Below, in pieces: positions 1-10,642 of a stretch of DNA of 34,596 nucleotides. Source of the stretch: Clostridiaceae bacterium (GTDB lineage: Bacteria; Bacillota; Clostridia; DSM-8532); contig JAAYNX010000177.1 of NCBI GenBank assembly GCA_012520615.1, positions 1-34,596 on the forward strand, written 5' to 3'. Within the stretch, counting starts at the first letter, position 1. Each line of letters starts with the position of its first letter. The notes beneath the pieces are model-generated. The model worked only from the letters and a program-made list of their open reading frames with translations, searched no databases and was not told where the DNA came from. The position numbers and the translations under genes are program-made.

Positions 1-39
1 CTTGCCCAAGAAGACAAGCATTTGCGAAGTCTGATTGGT

Positions 40-67
40 TGCAAGCTACTGCTGAAGGTCGCTACAC
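40..67 (-). repeat. Short dispersed repeat (copy a), related to 13487-13523
   Basis: Minus strand GTGTAGCGACCTTCAGCAGTAGCTTGCA. Confidence 0.7.
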
Positions 68-2344
68 ATTTATGCCTTCTTGAAGGGTTACATTGTCACT
101 AAAAAGTGTTATATCCAGAGGTTGCCCTTTTTCCAAATCTATTGTTACTCCTGTTTCACAAACGGTAATTTTTAATATGCGGCCTCTGAAGACCAAGCAG
201 AATGAATACTTCTCCCATGATTTTGGCTTAAATGGAGCAAGGCACAATTTCCCGTCTTTAATTCTCATGCCGCCAAAACCGTTTACAATGCTCATCCAAG
301 TACCGGCCATTGAAGTAATGTGAAGGCCGTCATCGGTGTCATTATTATAGTTATCAAGATCCAGTCTGGCAGTTCTAAGATAGAACTCATAAGCTTTTTC
401 CTCTCGGCCTATTTCTGCTGCCAGAATGGAGTGAACACACGGGGAAAGAGAGGACTCATGAACTGTAAGTGGTTCATAAAAATCATAATTTCTGATTTTC
501 TCTTCTTTTGTATACAGGTCATTAAGGAACCATAACCCCTGAAGAACATCAGCCTGCTTTATATAGCAGGATCTCAGTATTCTATCCCATGACCAATTCT
601 GATTTATAGGTAAATCTGAGGGACCAAGGTCTGCCACAGGGGTTAGTTCTTTGTCAAGAAATCCGTCCTGCTGAAGAAAGACACCAAGCTCCTTATCTTC
701 CGGCAAATACATACGTCCGCTGATATCCTTAAATGTTGCAATTTCGTCTAAAGAAAGCCCCAAGCGTTTAATCATTTCATTGTATAAAGCTTCATGGTTC
801 TTGCTCATCATATCCAGCGTATCGACTGTATATTGCAGGCTCCACTTTACCATCCGGTTTGTATACCAGTTATTATTTACATTGTTTTCGTATTCATTGG
901 GCCCAGTAACACCCAGTATCATATAAACATTTTTTACAGGATTATAATTTACTCTTGAAGCCCAGTATCTGGAGGTTTCAACCAACACATCTATCCCTTT
1001 TTGTATAAGGTATGATTCATCATTTGTATACTCGGTGTAAATCTTTACTGCATAGGTTATGGCACAATTTCTATGAATCTCTTCAAAGGTTATCTCCCAC
1101 TCGTTATGGCATTCCTCACCGTTCATAGTAACCATAGGATAAAGAGCTCCGCGCATTCCCAGTTTTGCTGCATTTTCTTTTGCCTTCTCAAGATGGTTAT
1201 ATCGGTATTCTAAGAGGCTTCTGGCTATTTTAGGCTCTTTTGTACCTAGATAGAAATAGAAACAATAAGCTTCGGTATCCCAGTAGGTACTGCCCCCATA
1301 TTTTTCTCCGGTAAAGCCTTTAGGCCCTATGTTAAGACGGGGATCTTCCCCTGAGTAAGTGCAGTTAAGCTGATAAATATTGAATCTTATCCCCTGTTGA
1401 GCTGCTACATCTCCAGATATTGTAATGTCACCCATGCTCCAAATATTTGCCCATTTTTCTTTATGAGCATCAAATAGTTTATCATAGCCTATTTCTAAGG
1501 ATTCTCGCGCTTTTCCCGCTGCAATTTTACTAATTCCGCCAGCATTGTAATACCTGTCACTAGTAACAGCAATATATTTTTCAAGTGTTATAGTTTTCCC
1601 CTTATAAATCTTGGTTTTTATTTGGGTTCCGACAAATTCTCCATTTTTCAAGAATACTGCTTTTTTCTCCAAAACGTCGGCACCGATTATATTCCAAGTA
1701 AAAGCAGCAGATACATTAAAATTTGTTTTCAGAGTCTTCATATGCAGATAAGAGGCGAAATCGGTTGCACAACTCGATATATACTCCCAGAATTTTTCCT
1801 GATAATTGGCGTCCTCATTTCTTACATCGCCATTGAGAAATGGCAGTAGATTCAGTTCTGCGTCATCATCAAGACTGGTTATTGAATATCTAATTGCCGC
1901 AAGATCACTATCTGCATAGCTAATAAATCTTTCGGTCTTTATATCATATTTTGAGCCCTTGGAATCAATATAGGTAAAGCTTCTTCTCAATACACTTTCC
2001 TTCATATCCAGTTCTCTTCTGTAATCCGAGAATTTACAATTGGCCAGATCAAGTTTTTCCTCGTTTATTCTTACTTCAATGCCAATAAAATCAATAGCAT
2101 TCAAGACCTTTGCGAAATATTCCGGGTAGCCGTTTTTCCACCATCCGACCTTGGTTTTGTCAGGATAGTAAACGCCGGAAATATATGTGCCTTTTAAAGT
2201 GTCACCCGAATAATCCTCTTCATGGTTTCCTCTTAACCCCATTCTACCGTTTCCTGAAGACATTATGCTTTCAAAAAAACGGTTTTCCGCAGGCGAAAAA
2301 CCTTCTTGGATTATTTTCCAATCGTCTTTTATAAGTAAACTCAT
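62..2344 (-). CDS. GH65 family disaccharide phosphorylase (maltose/kojibiose/trehalose phosphorylase-like; substrate not resolvable)
   Basis: 760 aa ORF with GH65-like motifs GEECHNEWEITFEE, VTGPNEYENNVNNNWYTNRM and DGLHITSMAGTWMSIVNGFGGMR; neighbour of a beta-phosphoglucomutase gene. Confidence 0.9.
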   Translation of the reverse strand: MSLLIKDDWKIIQEGFSPAENRFFESIMSSGNGRMGLRGNHEEDYSGDTLKGTYISGVYYPDKTKVGWWKNGYPEYFAKVLNAIDFIGIEVRINEEKLDLANCKFSDYRRELDMKESVLRRSFTYIDSKGSKYDIKTERFISYADSDLAAIRYSITSLDDDAELNLLPFLNGDVRNEDANYQEKFWEYISSCATDFASYLHMKTLKTNFNVSAAFTWNIIGADVLEKKAVFLKNGEFVGTQIKTKIYKGKTITLEKYIAVTSDRYYNAGGISKIAAGKARESLEIGYDKLFDAHKEKWANIWSMGDITISGDVAAQQGIRFNIYQLNCTYSGEDPRLNIGPKGFTGEKYGGSTYWDTEAYCFYFYLGTKEPKIARSLLEYRYNHLEKAKENAAKLGMRGALYPMVTMNGEECHNEWEITFEEIHRNCAITYAVKIYTEYTNDESYLIQKGIDVLVETSRYWASRVNYNPVKNVYMILGVTGPNEYENNVNNNWYTNRMVKWSLQYTVDTLDMMSKNHEALYNEMIKRLGLSLDEIATFKDISGRMYLPEDKELGVFLQQDGFLDKELTPVADLGPSDLPINQNWSWDRILRSCYIKQADVLQGLWFLNDLYTKEEKIRNYDFYEPLTVHESSLSPCVHSILAAEIGREEKAYEFYLRTARLDLDNYNNDTDDGLHITSMAGTWMSIVNGFGGMRIKDGKLCLAPFKPKSWEKYSFCLVFRGRILKITVCETGVTIDLEKGQPLDITLFSDNVTLQEGINV

Positions 2345-2396
2345 ATTAATTGTTAACCTCCGAGTACCGAATATTGGGATAAGGCTTGTATAAGCC

Positions 2397-3434
2397 CTAG
2401 ATAAAAGGTTTTGACTCCACTAAGTCAGTCGGAATAATATAATGGGTTGGTGCGTCTTCTTCTCCCTCGATTTTGTCTAGAAGAAGTTTTGCAGCATAAA
2501 AACCAAGTTTTTCAGCATTAACATCTACTGATACAAATACTTCATTTCCACATGTAGCTACAGGAGTGTTATTAAAACCTGTTACAGCAATATTGGAAAT
2601 ATTGGCTTTACGCATGGCACTCAAAACCCCCAGCGCTTGCATATCATCGCTGGTAACAATTGCGGTGGGAAACTTCTCGCCGAATTCACAAGTTTCTATT
2701 AATTTCTGCAGACACTCATAACCGAATTCTTCTGAAAAATCTCCGTTTAAGAATGTAATATTTTCGTCTATTGTATACCCATGAACTGAAATAGCTCTTT
2801 TATAGCCTTCAAATCTGTCTCTTGACACATTGTGACCGATAGGTCCACCAATAAATGATATTTTTTTGTGTCCTTTAGAAATAAGAAAGTCTGTAACTTG
2901 GTAAGTTGCTTGGAAATTGTCATTGTCTACCCAAAGTACACCTTCTGTTTTATCGGGCCTACCAATTACAGAGAATAAAAAATGTTCTTTTGTTAAATAT
3001 TCTATACATTTGTCATTTGCTCTTGATGTAAATAGAATAATTCCGTCTACACTGCGACTTGTGATATATCTAATTGCAATATTGAGATCTTCATCCTCGT
3101 TTTTGTTATAAGCGAACATAACATTATAACCATTTTCCTGGGCATACTGGCTGATGCCTGTCATAGCCTGAATAAAAAATGGGTTTCTGATTAAAGTCTG
3201 TGCTTCAGTATTCAAAATAAGACCAATAGTTTTAGTAGCTTTGTTTGCAAGACTTCTCGCAATAGCATTGGGATGATATTTTAGCTCTTTTATAGCTTTC
3301 CGGACACGTTTCTTTGTGTCTTCGCTTATTCTGGGATTATCTGATAATACCCTTGACACAGTTGATATAGACACACCTGCTGCTTTTGCGACATCATTTA
3401 TTGTTGTGTTCATTAATTTTTCTCTCATTTCCAT
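2397..3434 (-). CDS. LacI family transcriptional regulator
   Basis: N-terminal TTINDVAKAAGVSISTVSRVLSDNPRISEDTKKRV LacI helix-turn-helix followed by a periplasmic-binding-like domain. The start may be the internal ATG (MNTTINDVAK, about 3413). Confidence 0.93.
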   Translation of the reverse strand: MEMREKLMNTTINDVAKAAGVSISTVSRVLSDNPRISEDTKKRVRKAIKELKYHPNAIARSLANKATKTIGLILNTEAQTLIRNPFFIQAMTGISQYAQENGYNVMFAYNKNEDEDLNIAIRYITSRSVDGIILFTSRANDKCIEYLTKEHFLFSVIGRPDKTEGVLWVDNDNFQATYQVTDFLISKGHKKISFIGGPIGHNVSRDRFEGYKRAISVHGYTIDENITFLNGDFSEEFGYECLQKLIETCEFGEKFPTAIVTSDDMQALGVLSAMRKANISNIAVTGFNNTPVATCGNEVFVSVDVNAEKLGFYAAKLLLDKIEGEEDAPTHYIIPTDLVESKPFI

Positions 3435-3457
3435 AAATAAAACTAAACTAGAATCTG

Positions 3458-3471
3458 TGAAAACGCTTGCA
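3458..3471. promoter_or_regulatory. cre/LacI-type operator TGAAAACGCTTGCA
   Basis: Matches the core cre pattern TGNAANCGNWNNCW by eye; lies just downstream of the lacI -10 box. Confidence 0.6.
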
Positions 3472-3477
3472 TAATCT

Positions 3478-3506
3478 ATTCTAAATCAGCACTTTTCTTT
3501 TGTCAA
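3478..3506 (-). promoter_or_regulatory. SigA-type promoter of the lacI gene (TTGACA-N17-TAGAAT)
   Basis: Minus strand: TTGACA (3506-3501), 17-nt spacer, TAGAAT (3483-3478). Confidence 0.7.
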
Positions 3507-3636
3507 CATACCTCTTTCAAGATATATTCACACTGTTAATTAGAATTTTACCATATAAACGTTATATAATAATGATATATTATAAACAAACTTTATAATT
3601 AAATCATAGCATATTCTAACAGTACATTATATTTAT

Positions 3637-3665
3637 TTGACTTTAATGGGTAAATCTTTTATAAT
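3637..3665 (+). promoter_or_regulatory. SigA-type promoter of the pgmB gene (TTGACT-N17-TATAAT)
   Basis: TTGACT 3637-3642, 17-nt spacer, TATAAT 3660-3665, about 55 bp upstream of the ORF. Confidence 0.75.
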
Positions 3666-3718
3666 GCGATTAAAATTATCCGTATTTTTCCGACAGTAAT
3701 TTTATGGAGGAAACTCTC

Positions 3719-4372
3719 ATGAGTATTAAAGCTGCATTATTTGATCTTGACGGTGTCATTGTAGACACAGCCAAATACCATTTTCTTGCATGGCAGAGGC
3801 TTGCCAATGAACTAGGTTTCGTTTTTACTGAAAAAGATAACGAAAGGCTTAAAGGTGTATCCCGTATGCGCTCATTGGAGATTCTTCTAGAAGTTGGCGG
3901 CATTCTGGGTAGCTTTTCTGAGGCTGAAATGAATGAGATGACAGAGCGTAAGAATCGATGGTACGTTGATTACATATCTAAAATGGATGAGAGCGAAATA
4001 CTGGAAGGAAGCGTTGAATGTCTAAAAGGGTTCAGAGAAATCGGGATTAAAATTGCATTGGGGTCAGCCAGTAAAAATGCTATGCTAATTCTTAACAATC
4101 TCAAGATAAAACACTATTTTGATGCTATCATTGACGGCAATAAGGCAACAAGAGCAAAGCCACATCCCGAAGTTTTTCTTTTGGGAGCAAAGGAGCTTGG
4201 AGTAAAGCCAGAAGAATGTGTTGTATTCGAGGATGCCCAAGCCGGTTTGGATGCGGCAAAAATAGGCGGCATGAAAACTGTGGCTATCGGAAAGCCCGAG
4301 AACTTAGTAGGTTATGATAGGATTTTCAGAGGGCTATTCGAGGTAAATCCAAAGGAAATCGCCCAATTGTAA
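3719..4372 (+). CDS. pgmB: beta-phosphoglucomutase (HAD superfamily)
   Basis: AALFDLDGVIVDTAKYHFLAWQRLA...GSASKNA...KPHPEVFLLGAKELGVKPEECVVFEDAQAG. The track start at 3704 overlaps the GGAGG ribosome-binding site (3706-3710), so the start is reassigned to ATG 3719. Confidence 0.93.
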   Translation: MSIKAALFDLDGVIVDTAKYHFLAWQRLANELGFVFTEKDNERLKGVSRMRSLEILLEVGGILGSFSEAEMNEMTERKNRWYVDYISKMDESEILEGSVECLKGFREIGIKIALGSASKNAMLILNNLKIKHYFDAIIDGNKATRAKPHPEVFLLGAKELGVKPEECVVFEDAQAGLDAAKIGGMKTVAIGKPENLVGYDRIFRGLFEVNPKEIAQL

Positions 4373-4425
4373 AATAGCTAGATACAAAAAGAATGCAAGC
4401 CTAGATATCGTATAATCCTATAATT

Positions 4426-4448
4426 AAAGCCGCAAGATTGCGGCTTTT
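4426..4448. terminator. Bidirectional Rho-independent terminator between convergent pgmB and purA
   Basis: AAAGCCGC-AAGATT-GCGGCTTTT; perfect stem with A/T flanks on both sides. Confidence 0.8.
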
Positions 4449-4456
4449 GATTATTC

Positions 4457-5770
<1,314 letters not shown>

Positions 5771-5796
5771 CTATACATTAATTTATTTGCCTTTAC

Positions 5797-5825
5797 ATTA
5801 TATAGGTTTTGATTCTTTCATGCAA
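5797..5825 (-). promoter_or_regulatory. Putative SigA promoter of purA (TTGCAT-N17-TATAAT)
   Basis: Minus-strand TTGCAT (5825-5820), 17-nt spacer, TATAAT (5802-5797). Confidence 0.6.
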
Positions 5826-5873
5826 TTATTTATCTTTGCTGCATTTAATTTTTTTACAATGTAATAACAATAA

Positions 5874-5941
5874 AAGAGCCTTATTAAGAATAAAGTCTAC
5901 CCCGAATAAAATATTACCGAGTTTTCATTAATAAGGCTCTT
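5874..5941 (-). terminator. Long-looped inverted repeat, probable terminator after the sulfhydrylase gene
   Basis: 14-bp perfect inverted repeat AAGAGCCTTATTAA / TTAATAAGGCTCTT separated by 40 nt, followed on the minus strand by TTTATTGTT. Confidence 0.55.
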
Positions 5942-5952
5942 CATCGATTTTC

Positions 5953-7236
5953 TTATTTTATTGATTTAAAACCTAGCTCCAAATCTGCAATAATATCGTC
6001 AATATGTTCGGTCCCTATTGAAAGACGAACCGTACTTGGTTTAATACCACAACCCAGCAATTCTTCCTCGTTCATCTGGGAGTGTGTTGTAGATGCAGGA
6101 TGAATCACTAATGATTTTACATCGGCAACATTTGCCAGAAGAGAAAATAATTCAAGACTCTCGCAGAATTTTTGCGCTTCCTTGGAGCCACCCTTGATTT
6201 CAAAGGTAAATATTGACCCACCGCCATTGGGAAAATATTTTTTGTAAAGGAAGTGGTCCTGGTGACTGGTTAAAGAAGGGTGATTCACCTTTTCAACTTG
6301 GGGGTGCTTTGATAGGTATTCAACAACTTTTAATGCGTTCTCAATATGCCGTTCAACTCTGAGGGACAGTGTCTCAAGCCCCTGAAGGAGTAAAAATGAG
6401 TTAAATGGACTGATAGTAGCTCCCGTATCCCTCATAAGAGTTGTACGAATCTTAATTATATAGGCAAGGTTACCACAGGCTTGGGTAAACACAATACCGT
6501 GATAGCTAGGATTAGGCTTTGAAAGACCTGGGAATTTATCGTTCTGCGCCCAGTCAAATTTTCCGCTGTCTACTATAACACCGCCCATAACAGTTCCGTG
6601 GCCGCCAATAAACTTGGTAGCTGAATGAACTACTACATCTGCACCATGTTCAATGGGACGAAGCAGAAAAGGGGTGGCAAAGGTACTGTCGACAATTAGG
6701 GGAATGCCGTTTTTATGGGCAATCTCCGCCACTTTTTCCATGTCTATAATGTCACAGTTTGGGTTGCCCAGGCTCTCCATAAATAATGCTTTTGTATTGG
6801 GCTTTATTGCTTTTTCGAAATTCTTTACATCACTTCCGTCAACAAATGTAGTTTCTATTCCAAAATCGGCAAGAGTATTGGCAAAAAGGTTATAGGTGCC
6901 TCCGTATATAGTTTTTGATGACACTATATGGTCACCGCTTACAGCAATATTTTGAATAGCATAGCCAATAGCGGCCGATCCGGAGGAGGTGGCCAATGCA
7001 GCAGCTCCACCCTCCAATGCTGCTATTCTTTGCTCAAAGACATCAGAGGTGGGATTCTGTAGACGAGTATAAATATTCCCGCCTTCTGTTAATGCAAATC
7101 TACCGGCAGCTTGCGCACTATCCTTAAACACATAGGATGTAGTAGCATAAATAGGAACCGCTCTTGCATCGGTAGCAATATCAGGTTTCTCCTGACCTAC
7201 ATGAATTTGTAATGTTTCAAATCTATATTTAGCCAT
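5953..7236 (-). CDS. metY: O-acetylhomoserine (thiol)-lyase / sulfhydrylase, PLP-dependent
   Basis: MAKYRFETLQIHVGQEKPDIATDARAVPIYATTSYVF...DSTFATPFLLRPIEHGADVVVHSATKFIGGHGT. The start is moved from 7254 to 7236 because AAAGGA acts as the RBS. Confidence 0.92.
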   Translation of the reverse strand: MAKYRFETLQIHVGQEKPDIATDARAVPIYATTSYVFKDSAQAAGRFALTEGGNIYTRLQNPTSDVFEQRIAALEGGAAALATSSGSAAIGYAIQNIAVSGDHIVSSKTIYGGTYNLFANTLADFGIETTFVDGSDVKNFEKAIKPNTKALFMESLGNPNCDIIDMEKVAEIAHKNGIPLIVDSTFATPFLLRPIEHGADVVVHSATKFIGGHGTVMGGVIVDSGKFDWAQNDKFPGLSKPNPSYHGIVFTQACGNLAYIIKIRTTLMRDTGATISPFNSFLLLQGLETLSLRVERHIENALKVVEYLSKHPQVEKVNHPSLTSHQDHFLYKKYFPNGGGSIFTFEIKGGSKEAQKFCESLELFSLLANVADVKSLVIHPASTTHSQMNEEELLGCGIKPSTVRLSIGTEHIDDIIADLELGFKSIK

Positions 7237-7389
7237 GTTAAAAAATCCTTTCATTTATATTATTATTCCCTTTATTATGATTCTCTAACAATGGCACATT
7301 CGTCCGTTTCTAAAGTTTTGCCTAAGTAATTTTTCAAATAATAATTTCATATGGCACCAACTTTCAATTATCATACAATTCATATAGGA

Positions 7390-7418
7390 ATTATATGAGT
7401 AATTTATTATGTTGTCAA
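7390..7418 (-). promoter_or_regulatory. SigA promoter of metY (TTGACA-N17-TATAAT)
   Basis: Minus-strand TTGACA (7418-7413), 17-nt spacer, TATAAT (7395-7390). Confidence 0.75.
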
Positions 7419-7440
7419 TAAGAAAATATCTTTAAAAAAA

Positions 7441-8631
7441 TCACCTTCTTCCTAACTCCCTGCCGCCATCTCCTATATCTGAAATGTAGAAGCTTGCTTC
7501 ATATCCTATTTTTTCTTTATATGCCTTACCCACTTTCAATATGAATTCATCTATACTTTTATTAGCTACCAGGTTCACTGTACAGCCTCCGAATCCAGCT
7601 CCTGTCATACGGGAACCTAAAACTCCGTCTATTTTCCGGGCTTCGTCAACTAAAGTGTCCAGCTCGATTCCCGTAACTTCGTATAAATCTCTGAGTGAAT
7701 TATGTGATTGATTCATGAGTTTCCCGAACAACTCCAGATTACCTTCTTTTAAAGCTTTAACCGAGTCAAGAACTCTTTGATTTTCGTAAATGATATGTTC
7801 GACACGTTTTTTAATAATGTCATCTCTTAGCATACTTTTATACTCTTCGTAGTCCATGACCGATATATCCCTAAGACAATCCGCTTTAGGGAAAACCTCC
7901 CGAAGAATCTCCAAGCCTGCCTCGCATTGGGCTCTTCGCTCATTGTATTTACCTTCCCCAAGGCTTCGCTTCTTATTTGTATTTCCTATAACAAGAGAAT
8001 ACCCGTCAAGCATAATAGGCACATGCTCATAGCTTAAATCCTTGCAGTCAAGAAAAATCGCATGATCCTTTTTCCCCATGGCTGAGGCGAATTGATCCAT
8101 TATCCCGCACATTACGCCGACATAATTATGTTCTGCTTTTTGTGATATTAAAGCCATTTCAATCATATCTATCTCTTTTGTCTTACCATAGGCCTCATCT
8201 CCCAGGCTTACCAGAGCAATGGCGGTTGCTACCTCTATGGCTGCCGAAGATGACAAACCGCTGCCTAATGGCACTTTGTCATCATACATTAAATCACAGC
8301 CCCTGATATTAAAGCCGGCTTTCATAAGCTCATCTGCCACACCCAGCTGATAATTTCCCCACTTAAGATTCTTATAGGCCGACAAATTATTTAAATCAGT
8401 CTCTACCATCTTTTCAAGATCTGTGGCAATTAGTTTTATTATGTTATCATTGCGTGGTCTGGCAACTATTCTGGTAGCCAATGTAAGTGCTGCGGGAAAA
8501 ACAAAGCCTCCATTATAGTCGGTGTGCTCACCGATTAAATTGACACGTCCAGGTGAGGTGAATATGCGTAGTTGCTCGCCGCCTCCGCCAAAATACCCTA
8601 AAAACCTTTGGATGAGTGTTATCGTATCCAT
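7441..8631 (-). CDS. galK: galactokinase
   Basis: FTSPGRVNLIGEHTDYNGGFVFPAAL; VPLGSGLSSSAAIEVATAIAL; GSRMTGAGFGGCTVNLV. Confidence 0.96.
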   Translation of the reverse strand: MDTITLIQRFLGYFGGGGEQLRIFTSPGRVNLIGEHTDYNGGFVFPAALTLATRIVARPRNDNIIKLIATDLEKMVETDLNNLSAYKNLKWGNYQLGVADELMKAGFNIRGCDLMYDDKVPLGSGLSSSAAIEVATAIALVSLGDEAYGKTKEIDMIEMALISQKAEHNYVGVMCGIMDQFASAMGKKDHAIFLDCKDLSYEHVPIMLDGYSLVIGNTNKKRSLGEGKYNERRAQCEAGLEILREVFPKADCLRDISVMDYEEYKSMLRDDIIKKRVEHIIYENQRVLDSVKALKEGNLELFGKLMNQSHNSLRDLYEVTGIELDTLVDEARKIDGVLGSRMTGAGFGGCTVNLVANKSIDEFILKVGKAYKEKIGYEASFYISDIGDGGRELGRR

Positions 8632-8682
8632 TATGCTTCCTCCCCGTTAATTATCGTCGAAATCAATATATTAATAATTGCT

Positions 8683-9663
8683 CTAAATCGGCTTTAGGTC
8701 ATTATCAATAAATTTTTTGTAAGCCGCTCTAAGTTCTGTTGCCTTTTCCTCGGGAGCTGTAGGATTACAATGTGCCCACGCACCTGTTTCGCTGGAGGCA
8801 TTGAATTTCTGCTTCACCTCTGTGCGCATGGGTGAGAAAAACTCTATATGGAAATGGTATTCATCAGAAAAGTCGCCACTGTTCACAGGATCCTGGTGCA
8901 TACACATCATGTAGGGAAAAGGTTTATCAAATAAGGAATCCAGCATTCCCACCGTTTGGCGGATTGTTTTTGCTAGGTTATTTTTTTCCCTTTCATTAAA
9001 TTGAGTAAGATTCTGCTTGTGATTTCTATTTATAATGTACACTCCGTAAGGGTATTCTGTAAAGAAGGGTAGGAACACGGTGAAATCTTCATTTTCAAAA
9101 ATGATTCTTTCCTTAAAATCCCTTTCCTCGAACAGCATCCTGCAAATCAGACATTCTCCGGCTTTATCATAGTATTCTCTGCAGGCTTCCAGCTCAAGTT
9201 TAAGTTTTTTCGGAATAAAAGAATAACCGTATATTTGCCCGTGGGGGTGGGGCATGGTTACTCCTACAACCTCTCCGCGATTTTCAAAAATATAAACATA
9301 CTTTATTTTTTCATCCTTCTTTATATCTTCAAAGCGTTCAATCCATAAATCTACAAGCTTTCTTACGTGGCTTTCGGGCAACTGGGGTAAAGTTATAGTA
9401 TGCTTAGGGGAATAAAGTATAACCTCACACTTGCCGTAGGCAGGTTCTGCCTTGAAGAAATTGTTTGCTACATCATCGGGCTTAGGTGGATTTTGCATAA
9501 GTGCGGGAAAATCATTGTCGTATTTCATTACTTCATAATCAGGCACATTTCCGCTCGATGGACAAAAAGGGCACCAATTCTCGGGCATTTGAGGCCTGTT
9601 TTGTCTATGTGAGGCTATCATAACCCAGTCCTTTATTAATGGATGCCATCTTAACTCTGCCAT
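8683..9663 (-). CDS. galT: galactose-1-phosphate uridylyltransferase
   Basis: ELRWHPLIKDWVMIASHRQNRPQMP, CPFCP, HPHGQIYGYSFIP catalytic HPHGQ motif, YHFHIEF. Confidence 0.94.
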   Translation of the reverse strand: MAELRWHPLIKDWVMIASHRQNRPQMPENWCPFCPSSGNVPDYEVMKYDNDFPALMQNPPKPDDVANNFFKAEPAYGKCEVILYSPKHTITLPQLPESHVRKLVDLWIERFEDIKKDEKIKYVYIFENRGEVVGVTMPHPHGQIYGYSFIPKKLKLELEACREYYDKAGECLICRMLFEERDFKERIIFENEDFTVFLPFFTEYPYGVYIINRNHKQNLTQFNEREKNNLAKTIRQTVGMLDSLFDKPFPYMMCMHQDPVNSGDFSDEYHFHIEFFSPMRTEVKQKFNASSETGAWAHCNPTAPEEKATELRAAYKKFIDNDLKPI

Positions 9664-9735
9664 TTACACCATCCTTTCACTAGCCCATACACAATAATAT
9701 ATTTTTTTGTTGACTTGCTTTACCCTAATTATAAA

Positions 9736-9765
9736 TTTACATACTAAACTGGTAAATGTTATAAT
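9736..9765 (+). promoter_or_regulatory. Putative promoter of the AraC-family gene (TTTACA-N18-TATAAT)
   Basis: TTTACA 9736-9741, 18-nt spacer, TATAAT 9760-9765; an ATTTAC/GTAAAT inverted repeat overlaps the -35 region. Confidence 0.6.
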
Positions 9766-9799
9766 GTGTGTACTATATGGCTTTTTGTTAACTGGAAGG

Positions 9800-10642
9800 A
9801 TGTTAATTTTGCTTGAAAAATATTATATTTCTAAGAAAGACAATACGGATTTAAATGTATACAGATGTGGTTTTGAAGAATGCATACCAGAACATTCTTG
9901 GGGGCCCGGAGTTCGGGATCACTATAACGTTCATGTAATATTGTCGGGGAAGGGCTGCTTTATTGTAAACGGGAAACCTTATAATCTGGAAGCGGGGCAA
10001 GGTTTCCTAATCTGTCCGGGGGAGGTTGTCTCATATAAAGCTGATCTTAATGCGCCTTGGACATATTCTTGGGTAGGCTTTCACGGCCTTAAGGCAGAAC
10101 AGATTTTAAAAAGAGCCAACCTTTCGTCTGACTGCCCCATATTCAGCTATCATAAAAATGATTTATTGATTGAAAGCCTTGATAAAATGATAAACGAGGC
10201 AAGGAATGAACAAGCCTCGGATTTAATGTTGTCCGGTCTGCTATATCAGTTTTTGGCACATTTAGTACACAGGAAGCAAGTAAAGAAGCCAATTGTCGAT
10301 AACAATACAGGCGCAGCAAGATATGTATCCAAAGCGGTGGAATACATTGAAAAAAACTATGCCGGTAATCTTTCGGTAAATGGTATCGCAAATCACTTAA
10401 AAATAGACCGAAGCTATCTTTCAACATTATTTTCCCGATATCTTGGTATAGCTCCCAGAGATTTTTTAATTAATTTCCGCATCAACAAGGCCTGTGATCT
10501 TTTAGATAATCACCATCTCAGTATAGGCGACGTTTCAAGATCGGTAGGATATGAAGACCCCCTTCAATTTTCTAAAATATTCAGAAAAGTAAAAGGGGTC
10601 TCTCCTTCAAAATTCAGAAACAATTGTTGTAAAAAGCCTTAA
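9800..10642 (+). CDS. AraC family transcriptional regulator
   Basis: Cupin-like N-terminus (HVILSGKGCFIVNGKPYNLEAGQGFLICPGE) plus C-terminal AraC HTH (YIEKNYAGNLSVNGIANHLKIDRSYLSTLFSRYLGIAPRDFLINFRINKACDLL). Start ATG 9800, or TTG 9809, which has better RBS spacing. Confidence 0.92.
   Translation: MLILLEKYYISKKDNTDLNVYRCGFEECIPEHSWGPGVRDHYNVHVILSGKGCFIVNGKPYNLEAGQGFLICPGEVVSYKADLNAPWTYSWVGFHGLKAEQILKRANLSSDCPIFSYHKNDLLIESLDKMINEARNEQASDLMLSGLLYQFLAHLVHRKQVKKPIVDNNTGAARYVSKAVEYIEKNYAGNLSVNGIANHLKIDRSYLSTLFSRYLGIAPRDFLINFRINKACDLLDNHHLSIGDVSRSVGYEDPLQFSKIFRKVKGVSPSKFRNNCCKKP

Noticed and set aside
93-535. Plus-strand ORFs 93..323 and 320..535
   Set aside because: Antisense to the well-supported GH65 gene; no RBS or recognisable motif.
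5874-5941. Treating the 14-bp inverted repeat as a mobile element
   Set aside because: It lies directly after the metY stop and is followed by a T-rich run, so a long-looped terminator is the simpler reading.
7237-7440. Possible SAM riboswitch (S-box) in the metY leader
   Set aside because: The leader is long enough, but I could not find the conserved S-box core or a terminator hairpin.
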